Assembly (NCBI GenBank): GCA_041744575.1
Contig: JBGTKP010000040.1
Span: forward strand, 18,693 to 82,692
Origin: JTS-RE37 sp041744575
GTDB taxonomy: Bacteria; Bacteroidota; Bacteroidia; Flavobacteriales; Flavobacteriaceae
Reading direction: 5' to 3'
DNA length: 64,000 bases
Below are positions 17,971 to 25,776 of this stretch, in pieces. Numbering within the stretch: position 1 is the stretch's first letter; every line of letters begins with the position of its first letter. The position numbers and the translations under genes are program-made. Below the pieces are notes generated by a model, which saw nothing but the letters and a program-made list of their open reading frames with translations, had not been told where the DNA came from and searched no databases.

Positions 17971-19239
17971 ATGGATAATGTACATGCAATAAAGCAGCGG
18001 TTTGAGCTCATCGGGAACGACCCCAAACTGAACCGTGCCCTTGAAAAAGCGATACAGGTTGCGGCGACGGATATCTCCGTACTTGTCACCGGGGAAAGCG
18101 GCGTGGGAAAGGAGGCCGTGCCCAAGATCATTCACGGCCTTTCACACAGGAAGCACGCCAGGTACATTGCAGTGAACTGTGGTGCCATTCCGGAAGGAAC
18201 CATAGACAGTGAATTGTTCGGCCATGAAAAGGGATCATTTACCGGGGCAACACAGACAAGAAGCGGCTATTTTGAAGTAGCAGACGGGGGCACTATTTTT
18301 CTTGATGAAGTCGGAGAACTTCCACTGACCACCCAGGTGCGTTTGTTACGGGTCCTTGAAAACGGGGAATTCCTGAAGGTGGGCTCTTCCCAGGTTCAAA
18401 AAACAAATGTCCGCATTGTAGCGGCCACCAATCTGAAAATGGCTGACGCCATCCAGAAGGGAAAATTTCGCGAAGATCTCTACTATCGTTTAAGTACAGT
18501 CGAAATCCACCTGCCCCCCCTCAGGGACCGGAAGGAGGACATTCATCTGCTCTTTCGCAAATTCGCTTCGGATTTCGGGCAGAAATATAAAATGCCGACC
18601 ATCCGGCTGGAGGACAATGCCACCCAATTGCTGATTAAATACCGATGGCCTGGAAACATCAGGCAGTTGAGAAATGTGGCCGAACAGATTTCGGTGCTTG
18701 AGGAAGGCAGGAATATCAGTCTGGAAAAACTCAATACGTATCTGCCCCACAGCGCAGATTCCAATCTGCCTGCGGTCATTGAAAAAGAGCGCAAGGGCGG
18801 GGACTTCAGCAACGAGAGGGAGATACTTTACAAGGTACTGTTTGACATGAAAGGGGATTTGAACGACCTTAAGAAACTGACCCTGGAATTATTGAAATCC
18901 AACGACAGCGAAAAAGTACAGGAAGAGCATGAACATCTTATCCGGAAAATTTATGGCAGCAACGGAGAGGAAGAGGAAACCGAGGAAGCCACTTTTCCAC
19001 TGGAAGCATTGCCCCTGCCCGCATCGAGGAAAGAAAATCCGTCTCCTGTGATCACAGAGGATAAATACCATTTTGCTGAAGAAATACAGGAAGAAGAAAC
19101 ACTCTCCCTTCAGGAAAAAGAAATAGAATTGATTAAAAAATCCCTGGGCAGGAACAGAGGAAAACGCAAAGCCGCTGCAGCCGAACTGGGTATCTCCGAA
19201 CGGACTTTGTACCGGAAAATCAAGCAGTATGATCTTTAA
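17971..19239 (+). CDS. Sigma-54 activator lacking an N-terminal sensor domain
   Basis: 422 residues from ATG 17971, just after miaB. The protein begins directly with the AAA+ domain: Walker A GESGVGKE (41-48), the sigma-54 contact loop GSFTGA (88-93), Walker B GGTIFLDEVGEL (106-117) and the arginine-finger region FREDLYYRLS (about 167). An acidic linker and a Fis-type helix-turn-helix (GKRKAAAAELGISERTLYRK, about 398-417) follow. There is no receiver, GAF or PAS domain, so control must come from a partner or from expression level, as in PspF. The downstream groES promoter region has a -24/-12-like element, so groESL is a candidate target. That link is inference. Confidence 0.92.
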   Translation: MDNVHAIKQRFELIGNDPKLNRALEKAIQVAATDISVLVTGESGVGKEAVPKIIHGLSHRKHARYIAVNCGAIPEGTIDSELFGHEKGSFTGATQTRSGYFEVADGGTIFLDEVGELPLTTQVRLLRVLENGEFLKVGSSQVQKTNVRIVAATNLKMADAIQKGKFREDLYYRLSTVEIHLPPLRDRKEDIHLLFRKFASDFGQKYKMPTIRLEDNATQLLIKYRWPGNIRQLRNVAEQISVLEEGRNISLEKLNTYLPHSADSNLPAVIEKERKGGDFSNEREILYKVLFDMKGDLNDLKKLTLELLKSNDSEKVQEEHEHLIRKIYGSNGEEEETEEATFPLEALPLPASRKENPSPVITEDKYHFAEEIQEEETLSLQEKEIELIKKSLGRNRGKRKAAAAELGISERTLYRKIKQYDL

Positions 19240-19347
19240 TGGACTGGTGTTGGTGCAGGGCCTGATAAGGTTTGGCATTTTACCATATTCTGTTATCTTT
19301 ACTGGCCTGCTTTTCTCCAGGTTGATCATAGATTCAGAGAATACATT

Positions 19348-19866
19348 TTGAAAAAACGATACCGTGCCCTTTGTCTGCTTTTACTCACCCTGGTACCAAC
19401 GGGGTGTGGGGTCTATAATTTTACCGGGGGTGACGTGGGTACCGCTACCACTTTTCAGGTAAGTTATTTTCAGAACTACGCTTCCCAAAGTCCGGGCTCC
19501 ACCTTTGACCCGGGGCTTGACAGGGACTTTACCCTTGCGCTTCAGGATATTATCCTGAACCAGACCAGCCTGGATCTGGTCACCACGAATGGAGACCTGC
19601 TTTATGAGGGAGAGATCGTAGAATACCGCGTTTCTCCCATGACTGCTACTGCAGAACAGCGGGCGGCGCAGAACCGACTGACTATAGGAGTGAATGTGCG
19701 TTTTTTTAACCGCACAAAGGAGGATGCAGATTTTGAGGAACGCTTTTCCTTTTTCTTTGACTACCCGGCTGAATCGCAACTGGCCTCTGTAAGGGATGAA
19801 GCCCATCAGCTTATTTTTGAACGTATCAACCAGGATATTTTTAACAGGTCGCTGGCCGACTGGTAA
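19348..19866 (+). CDS. lptE: LptE-like LPS-assembly lipoprotein
   Basis: 172 residues from a TTG start. The start is supported by the complete lipoprotein signal it opens (MKKRYRALCLLLLTLVPTGC, Cys20); no ATG occurs before the mature domain. The mature part begins GVYNFTGG, common in Bacteroidota LptE, and continues in the short beta/alpha fold (YASQSPGSTFDPGLDRDFT, then YEGEIVEYRVSP). LptE plugs the LptD barrel and helps insert LPS in the outer membrane. The gene lies 108 bp after the sigma-54 activator and 3 bp before the TPR-like gene. Confidence 0.85.
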   Translation: MKKRYRALCLLLLTLVPTGCGVYNFTGGDVGTATTFQVSYFQNYASQSPGSTFDPGLDRDFTLALQDIILNQTSLDLVTTNGDLLYEGEIVEYRVSPMTATAEQRAAQNRLTIGVNVRFFNRTKEDADFEERFSFFFDYPAESQLASVRDEAHQLIFERINQDIFNRSLADW

Positions 19867-19869
19867 CCT

Positions 19870-20799
19870 ATGAATATTTCGGATTTCACATACCTGTTAC
19901 AACATCCCTCGAAAGTAGTGGATCCGACCCAGACGAGGCAACTGGAAGAGATTCTTGCGGACTATCCTTATTTTCAGGCGGCACGGGCCTTACATCTGAA
20001 AGGGCTGCACAACCTCAACAGTTTTAAATACAATAACGCGCTCAAGGTGACGGCGGCCTATACCACAGACCGGGATATCCTCTTCGATTTTATTACCTCC
20101 GCGGACTTCCCGCAGAACGCCATAGCCGATACCATATCGGGCAAGACGCCCCTTAAGGATACAGAAATCATTTCTGAAGAAGTTGTGGCCGAGCCGAAAA
20201 AGGATCGTAGTATGATAGCAGAATCGGATGATGAACCCCTTCCCAGATCAGTTCGCGATGCGGATGCGATTCTTGACCCTTCGCTCTTCTCGTCCAAGGA
20301 TCCAAAAGTGGATAAGGATATTGCCCGGGCTAAAAAAAAAACAGTTGAAGACGCACTTGAACTGGGAAAGCCGTTACAATTCACAAAAAAAGAAAAATAC
20401 TCTTTCGGCGAATGGCTGCAGCTGACCAACCTCAAGACCGGAAATAAAAAAGGCAGTAGTTCAAACCCGGCTTTGCAACCGCCTAAAGAAATCCATTTCC
20501 CAATAGAAGAAGAAGCCAGGCATAAGAAATTTGAACTTATTGACCGGTTCATTGCAACCAATCCAAAGTTGGTTGCTGATCAAAACAGAACCGCGCCAGA
20601 CCCCTTAAAGGATAATGCCAAACTGGATGGTAATGAGCTGATGACAGAAACATTGGCCAAGGTTTACCTGGAGCAAAAAAAGTTTAAAAAGGCAATTCAG
20701 GCATACCGGATTTTAAGTTTGAAATATCCGGAAAAAAGTGGTTTCTTTGCGGACCGAATTAAGGCAGTAGAGAAACTGCAGCAAGAAAATACACAATAA
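19870..20799 (+). CDS. Uncharacterised TPR-like protein between lptE and secG
   Basis: 309 residues, no signal peptide or membrane segment. The N-terminal 70 residues form a conserved-looking helical segment (ILADYPYFQAARALHLKGLH, then NNALKVTAAYTTDRDILFDF). A low-complexity charged linker rich in Lys, Glu and Asp follows (about 85-190). The C-terminus has one or two TPR-like helical pairs (AKVYLEQKKFKKAIQAYRIL, about 265-285). The gene is 3 bp from lptE and its stop codon is directly followed by the secG start, so it is cotranscribed with envelope export genes. The function is unknown; a cytoplasmic scaffold is possible but unproven. Confidence 0.85.
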   Translation: MNISDFTYLLQHPSKVVDPTQTRQLEEILADYPYFQAARALHLKGLHNLNSFKYNNALKVTAAYTTDRDILFDFITSADFPQNAIADTISGKTPLKDTEIISEEVVAEPKKDRSMIAESDDEPLPRSVRDADAILDPSLFSSKDPKVDKDIARAKKKTVEDALELGKPLQFTKKEKYSFGEWLQLTNLKTGNKKGSSSNPALQPPKEIHFPIEEEARHKKFELIDRFIATNPKLVADQNRTAPDPLKDNAKLDGNELMTETLAKVYLEQKKFKKAIQAYRILSLKYPEKSGFFADRIKAVEKLQQENTQ

Positions 20800-21171
20800 A
20801 TGAGTCTTTTTTCCATATTTCTCATCCTGATTATCGTTGTTTGCCTGCTCCTCGTGCTGGTAGTAATGGTTCAAAATCCAAAAGGGGGTGGGTTATCCTC
20901 TTCATTTGGAGGAGGTGGAACACAAGTGGTTGGGGGCGTGAAAAAGACCGGAGACTTTTTGGATAAAAGTACCTGGACCCTTGCTACCTTTTTAATCGTT
21001 TTAATATTACTATCCAATGTTGCACTGAAGGGAAATTTCGGATCGGCGGATTCAAAACTGCTTGATGGAGACGGAGTGGAAACCACGGTTCCTGAAACAG
21101 TCCCCGAAGAAGTTCCGGAAGAAGTTCCTTCAGCCGAAAGCAACAACCCACAAGCAGATTCTGTGCAGTAA
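20800..21171 (+). CDS. secG: Preprotein translocase subunit SecG
   Basis: 123 residues with two membrane helices (about 4-23 and 60-78) around the conserved cytoplasmic loop VMVQNPKGGGLSSSFGGGGTQ, the SecG signature. The acidic Glu/Pro-rich tail after the second helix is variable in the family. SecG is the auxiliary SecYEG subunit that aids SecA-driven translocation. The gene starts at the base after the preceding stop codon and is followed by a hairpin terminator at 21195. Confidence 0.95.
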   Translation: MSLFSIFLILIIVVCLLLVLVVMVQNPKGGGLSSSFGGGGTQVVGGVKKTGDFLDKSTWTLATFLIVLILLSNVALKGNFGSADSKLLDGDGVETTVPETVPEEVPEEVPSAESNNPQADSVQ

Positions 21172-21194
21172 ATACGGACAGACCCATAGCAAAG

Positions 21195-21224
21195 TGCCGG
21201 CATGAGTGACAAGCTGGCATTTTT
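21195..21224 (+). terminator. Terminator after secG
   Basis: A 7-bp stem TGCCGGC with GCTGGCA (one G-U pair), an 11-nt loop, then TTTTT. It lies 24 bp past the secG stop and separates the miaB-secG run from groESL. Confidence 0.7.
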
Positions 21225-21253
21225 GATTATACAAAATGTCAGTTTTTGAGCAA

Positions 21254-21270
21254 TGGCACACTTTCTGCTT
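21254..21270 (+). promoter_or_regulatory. Candidate sigma-54 (-24/-12) promoter of groESL
   Basis: TGGCACACTTTCTGCTT contains GG at 21255-21256 and GC at 21267-21268, exactly 10 bases apart as sigma-54 promoters require, within a TGGCAC-N5-yTGC context. The predicted start near 21280 gives a 29-nt leader to the groES ATG. No TAnnTTTG box is seen in this interval. TGACA (21207) and TGTCA (21237) form inverted arms upstream. A sigma-54 activator is encoded 2 kb upstream. Confidence 0.5.
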
Positions 21271-21308
21271 AGTAGAACCTTGAATTTTAAAACTAAAATA
21301 ACATCAAT

Positions 21309-21587
21309 ATGGCAAAAGTAAACATCAAACCATTGGCGGACCGGGTACTGATTGAACCTATGGCAGCCGAGACTAAAACAGCATCCGGTATTTATATTCC
21401 AGACACCGCAAAAGAAAAACCTCAAAAAGGCAAAGTAGTTGCTGTCGGGCCTGGCACCAAGGATGACAAGGTAACCGTTAAGGTTGGGGATACTGTGCTT
21501 TATGGTAAGTATTCAGGTACCGAATTAAAATTCAGCGGAAAGGATTATCTGATGATGAGGGAAACCGATATTCTGGCGATCATCTGA
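21309..21587 (+). CDS. groES: Co-chaperonin GroES
   Basis: 92 residues, the usual length. Family features are NIKPLADRVLIEP at the N-terminus, the mobile-loop region that contacts GroEL (AETKTASGIYIPDTAKEKPQ) and GKVVAVGPG. GroES caps the GroEL folding chamber in the cytosol. It is followed 119 bp later by groEL. It lies downstream of the secG terminator and the candidate -24/-12 promoter. Confidence 0.97.
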   Translation: MAKVNIKPLADRVLIEPMAAETKTASGIYIPDTAKEKPQKGKVVAVGPGTKDDKVTVKVGDTVLYGKYSGTELKFSGKDYLMMRETDILAII

Positions 21588-21706
21588 AAATTTGCTTTCG
21601 ATCCCGCGATAAAGGGATCCGATCCTTTTCCTTTGACTTTTCAGGGAATACGGATTATTAATGATTAAGGTTAGGATAGTTAAGATTAAAATATAAAAAT
21701 AAAAAT

Positions 21707-23338
21707 ATGGCAAAAGACATAAAATTTGATATTGACGCAAGAGACGGACTTCGCAGAGGAGTTGATGCATTGGCCAATGCGGTAAAGGTAACATTGGGCC
21801 CAAAAGGCAGAAACGTTATTATTAGCAAGTCTTTCGGGGCCCCGATGGTCACAAAGGACGGGGTCACTGTAGCCAAGGACATTGAACTTGCTGACCCGTT
21901 GGAAAATATGGGAGCACAGATGGTTAAGGAGGTTGCCTCCAAAACAAATGACCTTGCTGGTGATGGGACTACAACAGCTACCGTACTTGCACAGGCCATC
22001 GTGAAGGAAGGCCTGAAAAACGTTGCCGCCGGAGCCAATCCGATGGATCTTAAAAGAGGAATCGACAAAGCGGTGCAGGCCATTGTCAGTGACCTTGCGA
22101 AGCAGGCTAAAAAAGTAGGGGATTCTTCAGAAAAAATAAAGCAGGTAGCCTCCATTTCCTCTAACAACGATGAAACAATAGGGGAACTGATCGCACAGGC
22201 ATTCGGGAAAGTTGGTAAGGAAGGTGTAATCACCGTGGAAGAAGCCAAAGGTACAGACACCTATGTGGATGTGGTTGAAGGAATGCAGTTTGACCGCGGA
22301 TATCTATCACCTTATTTTGTGACCGACTCGGAAAAAATGACAGCCAATCTGGAAAATCCTTATATCCTTTTATACGATAAGAAAATTTCCACAATGAAGG
22401 ATCTGCTTCCCGTACTTGAACCGGTTGCTCAATCCGGCAAGCCACTGCTTATCATCTCCGAAGATGTGGATGGAGAAGCCCTGGCAACTCTTGTTGTAAA
22501 CAAATTAAGAGGTTCTTTGAAAATCGCCGCAGTTAAGGCGCCTGGTTTCGGAGACAGGAGAAAGGCCATGCTCGAAGATATCGCCATCCTGACCAAGGGT
22601 ACTGTGATTGCAGAGGAAAGAGGATTTACTTTGGAAAACGCAACCATTGATATGCTGGGAACCTGCGAAAAGGTAACCATTGACAAAGATAATACGACTA
22701 TTGTGAATGGTGCCGGATCTGCGAAGGAGATCAAGGCAAGAGTAAGCCAGATCAAATCACAGATTGAGACCACAACTTCTGATTATGATAAAGAGAAGTT
22801 GCAGGAGCGCCTCGCTAAATTATCCGGGGGAGTAGCTGTATTATATGTAGGTGCTGCATCCGAAGTTGAAATGAAGGAGAAAAAGGACCGCGTGGATGAC
22901 GCCCTGCACGCTACAAGAGCCGCCGTTGAGGAAGGAATTGTTGCCGGTGGGGGTGTGGCATTTATAAGATCCAAAGCTTCACTTTCCAAAGTAAAATGCG
23001 AGAATGCGGATGAAGAAACCGGACTGCAGATCGTTGCCAGGGCCATCGAAGCTCCGCTGAGGACGATCGTTGAGAATGCCGGTGGCGAAGGATCGGTTGT
23101 AGCTGCTAAAGTACTTGACGGAAAAGGGGACTACGGCTATGACGCAAAATCTGAAAAATATGTGGACATGCTGAAAGCAGGAATCATTGATCCCGCCAAG
23201 GTAACCCGTATTGCACTGGAAAACGCAGCGTCAGTGGCAGGAATGATCCTGACCACCGAATGCGCCCTCACTGATATTAAGGAAGATTCCCCTTCAGGCC
23301 CTCCAATGGGTGGAGGAGGTATGCCCGGAATGATGTAA
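21707..23338 (+). CDS. groEL: Chaperonin GroEL
   Basis: 543 residues, full length. ATP-site motifs include VTLGPKGRNV (about 29-38), DGVTVAKDIEL and AGDGTTTATVLAQ (about 86-98). The C-terminus ends in the Gly/Met-rich tail GGGGMPGMM. It forms the double-ring ATP-driven folding chamber with GroES. It is cotranscribed with groES and is followed by a strong hairpin at 23385. No paralog is seen in the window. Confidence 0.98.
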   Translation: MAKDIKFDIDARDGLRRGVDALANAVKVTLGPKGRNVIISKSFGAPMVTKDGVTVAKDIELADPLENMGAQMVKEVASKTNDLAGDGTTTATVLAQAIVKEGLKNVAAGANPMDLKRGIDKAVQAIVSDLAKQAKKVGDSSEKIKQVASISSNNDETIGELIAQAFGKVGKEGVITVEEAKGTDTYVDVVEGMQFDRGYLSPYFVTDSEKMTANLENPYILLYDKKISTMKDLLPVLEPVAQSGKPLLIISEDVDGEALATLVVNKLRGSLKIAAVKAPGFGDRRKAMLEDIAILTKGTVIAEERGFTLENATIDMLGTCEKVTIDKDNTTIVNGAGSAKEIKARVSQIKSQIETTTSDYDKEKLQERLAKLSGGVAVLYVGAASEVEMKEKKDRVDDALHATRAAVEEGIVAGGGVAFIRSKASLSKVKCENADEETGLQIVARAIEAPLRTIVENAGGEGSVVAAKVLDGKGDYGYDAKSEKYVDMLKAGIIDPAKVTRIALENAASVAGMILTTECALTDIKEDSPSGPPMGGGGMPGMM

Positions 23339-23384
23339 TCCGGCACCGGTAATTTTTATTGAGGATCTCTGAGATCCGTTTGAC

Positions 23385-23418
23385 AACCGCTCATGATCCG
23401 TCATGGGCGGTTCTTTTT
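23385..23418 (+). terminator. groESL terminator
   Basis: A 12-bp stem AACCGCTCATGA with TCATGGGCGGTT (one G-U pair), loop TCCG, followed by CTTTTTAA. It lies 47 bp after the groEL stop. Confidence 0.85.
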
Positions 23419-23572
23419 AAGGGTAAGATCATAGTATCGGTTCCGCGATCATAACATTCCCTGAATGGCGTAGTCGGAATTCCTTCTGCCCATTTTAAGG
23501 ACATAAATTATACGTTATACAATTTCTTAAATCATGTCCGGGTCGTGGTAGCATACACCAAAAAAAGGCCAT
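23419..23572. other. Intergenic segment without recognised content
   Basis: This is the middle of the 302-bp gap between groEL and the H1-like gene. Apart from the two terminators at its ends I see no gene, tRNA-like fold or promoter box here. Confidence 0.5.
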
Positions 23573-23599
23573 AAAAAAAACCACCCGTTGAGGTGGTTT
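23573..23599 (-). terminator. Terminator of the histone-H1-like gene
   Basis: An 8-bp stem AAACCACC with GGTGGTTT and loop CGTTGA, followed on the minus strand by eight T residues that include the stem end. It lies 42 bp past the stop at 23641. Confidence 0.8.
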
Positions 23600-23640
23600 C
23601 TGAATTTTTTGTTTTGAAAAGTCACTCTCCTCGCGGAGAA

Positions 23641-23889
23641 TTACTTTTTCCTTGCGGAGGTCTTGGCAGCTTTTTTTGGAGCCGCTTTTTTCGCTGCAGT
23701 TTTTGGAGCTGCTTTTTTAGGAGCTGATTTTTTAGGCGCCGCTTTTTTGGCAGCGGCCTTCTTAGGAGCAGCTTTCTTAGCAGCTGCTTTTGGAGCAGCT
23801 TTCTTAGCAGCCTTTTTCGGAGCCGCCTTTTTTGCAGCCGCCTTTGGAGCTGCCTTCTTTGCAGGTTTACCTGCTGTTGTTTTTGCCAT
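23641..23889 (-). CDS. Histone-H1-like Lys/Ala-rich DNA-binding protein
   Basis: 82 residues, almost only Lys, Ala and Pro in repeats of the form KKAAPK and KAAAKKAAPK, ending KTSARKK. This is the composition of the C-terminal tail of eukaryotic histone H1 and of bacterial Hc1/AlgP-type proteins. It should be disordered, very basic and bind DNA or RNA without sequence specificity, suggesting a nucleoid-associated role. It has its own promoter box and terminator. The repeated coding sequence makes length variation between strains likely. Confidence 0.85.
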   Translation of the reverse strand: MAKTTAGKPAKKAAPKAAAKKAAPKKAAKKAAPKAAAKKAAPKKAAAKKAAPKKSAPKKAAPKTAAKKAAPKKAAKTSARKK

Positions 23890-24198
23890 GATTTTGAAAT
23901 TTAAAAAAGGTTTAATTATTTCTAACTTATTTCGTTTTACTTCTTAAGTTAATTCAAAATTAACATTAAAGATGATAAATAAACGATGATTCGCGCATAT
24001 TATTACATACCCTTCATTTCAGAAATTATAATCCTGCTTTTTTATTATGATGAAATCAGACCTTATTTTATAGACACGGCATGCCAATAAAAGACGTCGG
24101 TCGAAAATGAAATAGGAATCTGAGGGAGAGGTCGTAGCCTTCTTTCTAAGATAAAACTACTGCATTGACTTATATAAGTAAACAGAAATTGTCAATGT
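23890..24198. other. 309-bp intergenic region holding the H1-like gene promoter
   Basis: This AT-rich stretch lies between two minus-strand genes. The end near 23950 carries the promoter box of the H1-like gene. At 24164-24197 a 7-bp inverted repeat (CATTGAC with GTCAATG) with a long loop lies just past the NHL gene stop and could be a weak terminator. I see nothing else in it. Confidence 0.4.
23955..23962 (-). promoter_or_regulatory. Candidate -7 box (TAATTTTG) of the H1-like gene
   Basis: An exact TAnnTTTG match on the minus strand with a predicted leader of about 60 nt. The -33 region is AT-rich but lacks a clear TTG. Confidence 0.45.
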
Positions 24199-25032
24199 TT
24201 ACTGGGGTTGGGACTGCAATTCCCCGAGATGATAGGTGGTTAATTTTCCGGAAGCGTAGTTGATGATCAGCAATTTTTCATCTTTGATAAGCATATCTGT
24301 AGGCTTCTCTATCCCTTCGTTCAATGTCTGTTTGAAACGCCCCTCTCTGTCAAAAACGAGGACGCGATTATTTTCAAAATCGGTTACAAAAACTTCCGTG
24401 GCCGAAACATAAATTCCCGTAGCAGCATTTATTTTTTGTTCCTCACCGAATTTTTTTACGAAGATTCCTTGCTTGTCAAATACCTGCACCCTATTATTGT
24501 ACGCATCGGCTACCCAGATATTGTCTTCTGTGATCTGCACATCGGTTGGGTAATAAAACTCACCATCGGATTTTCCCTCCTGACCAAAAACGGACCACTC
24601 GGATCCGTTATTATACAAGATCCGGTTATTGTAAAAATCTGCTATGGCTTTTTCCTTTTTAAAAACGGAAATGCCGGCGGGAGCATCCAGACTATCCGAA
24701 ACAGATAGGGATTTCATTTCTCCGGAACCTATGATCGCGATCGAATCCCTGCCGTATTGAGGAACGAAAAGGGATGTAGCATCGGCAGCAATGTGCATAG
24801 GACGATCCAAAGAATCAATAGTTCCCAGTGTCTTCCCGTTCTCATCGATGTGAACCAGTCGATTCCCGTCGCCATCTGATAACCACAATTCTCCGGAACG
24901 AAGGGCTATGCCGATGGGGTGCACCCCATCAAGAAGCACTGAATTTTCGAATACCCAGGACTTAGGGGTCTCATTTGTATTACAGGAAATTGCTGCTATG
25001 AAAAGGACTGAGATGAGGATTGTATATTTCAT
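24199..25032 (-). CDS. NHL-repeat lipoprotein
   Basis: 277 residues. The signal peptide has a lipobox ending AAISC (Cys17). The rest is a set of NHL-type blades with the recurring pattern VADAYNNRVQVFDKQGIFVKKFG (about 183), VTDFENNRVLVFDREGRF (about 222) and SDGDGNRLVHIDENGKTLG (about 53), predicted to fold as a six-bladed propeller on the periplasmic or outer surface. NHL propellers bind proteins or small ligands; no catalytic residues are evident. It lies 85 bp downstream of the HMA protein gene, but a strong terminator between them suggests separate transcription. Confidence 0.82.
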   Translation of the reverse strand: MKYTILISVLFIAAISCNTNETPKSWVFENSVLLDGVHPIGIALRSGELWLSDGDGNRLVHIDENGKTLGTIDSLDRPMHIAADATSLFVPQYGRDSIAIIGSGEMKSLSVSDSLDAPAGISVFKKEKAIADFYNNRILYNNGSEWSVFGQEGKSDGEFYYPTDVQITEDNIWVADAYNNRVQVFDKQGIFVKKFGEEQKINAATGIYVSATEVFVTDFENNRVLVFDREGRFKQTLNEGIEKPTDMLIKDEKLLIINYASGKLTTYHLGELQSQPQ

Positions 25033-25070
25033 TGAAATGATCTTAATAGTTTCCGGGAAGTTTATTCAAA

Positions 25071-25109
25071 ATAAAATCCTTCCCTTGTGTTTCATTCACA
25101 AGGGAAGGA
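25071..25109 (-). terminator. Terminator after the HMA protein gene
   Basis: A perfect 13-bp stem TCCTTCCCTTGTG with CACAAGGGAAGGA and a 7-nt loop, followed on the minus strand by TTTTATTTT. It lies 9 bp after the stop at 25118. Confidence 0.88.
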
Positions 25110-25117
25110 CTATTCAT

Positions 25118-25774
25118 TTATTGCAGTGGCTCATAATGACAACAGGCAGGAAGTTGTTCATATACCTCTTTGTCTGCTTTAAAATTGTGCGTATCATGTC
25201 CGGCGAGGGCAATCGATTTTTCGATGGAAGCCATATCGGTTGCAGCGGAATCAAAATTTACCAACATCACCTTAGTATCCTTATCCCAGGACACCGCAGT
25301 AACCCCAGTAATGGATTTGGCCGCCTTTTTAATCCTTGCTTCACACATCGCGCAATTTCCTGCCACCTTCACTTCTTTGGCCACCAATCGGTCCTCTGAA
25401 CTTTTTTCCGCAGATACTTCCGCGGTATCGGATTGTTCCGTTATTCCATCCGCTCTTTTGATGTTGGCGGAGACCGGAGTGTAGCCGGCTTTTACCACCT
25501 GCTTCTGTACCGCCTCCATGGTGAGGGCCTGATCGGCTGGATAAGCAAAACTGAAATTGCCTGTTTCAATGTCAATCTTAACATCTTTTATTCCCTTGAA
25601 TTCCTTGAACTTTTTTTCAAGTCCATAGGCGCAAAAGGGACATCCGAGTCCATCAACCTGAATCAGAAATGTATCCATTCCCTTTTGCGCAAAAGCGCTG
25701 AACACTGTCATCATCGAGATGACCAAAGTGATTATCACTGTATTTTTCATTGTTTGTTTTTTTATCGTTTTCAT
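25118..25774 (-). CDS. Secreted protein with two heavy-metal-associated (HMA) domains
   Basis: 218 residues with a signal peptide (cleavage after SAFAQ, about 30). HMA domain 1 has GLGCPFCAYGLEKKF (Cys45, Cys48), and HMA domain 2 has GNCAMCEARIKKA (Cys141, Cys144). Each is a beta-alpha-beta CxxC metal site of the MerP/Atx1 kind. A Ser/Glu-rich linker separates them, and the tail adds a CC pair (PACCHYEPLQ). It probably binds Cu(I), Hg(II) or a similar soft metal in the periplasm. It starts 2 bases after the barrel gene stop. Translation may start at the ATG at 25750 instead. Confidence 0.85.
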   Translation of the reverse strand: MKTIKKQTMKNTVIITLVISMMTVFSAFAQKGMDTFLIQVDGLGCPFCAYGLEKKFKEFKGIKDVKIDIETGNFSFAYPADQALTMEAVQKQVVKAGYTPVSANIKRADGITEQSDTAEVSAEKSSEDRLVAKEVKVAGNCAMCEARIKKAAKSITGVTAVSWDKDTKVMLVNFDSAATDMASIEKSIALAGHDTHNFKADKEVYEQLPACCHYEPLQ

Positions 25775-25776
25775 TT

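Noticed and set aside
24164..24197. CATTGAC/GTCAATG inverted repeat after the NHL gene
   Set aside because: The 20-nt loop and lack of a clean T-run make it a poor terminator; kept only as a note on the intergenic region.
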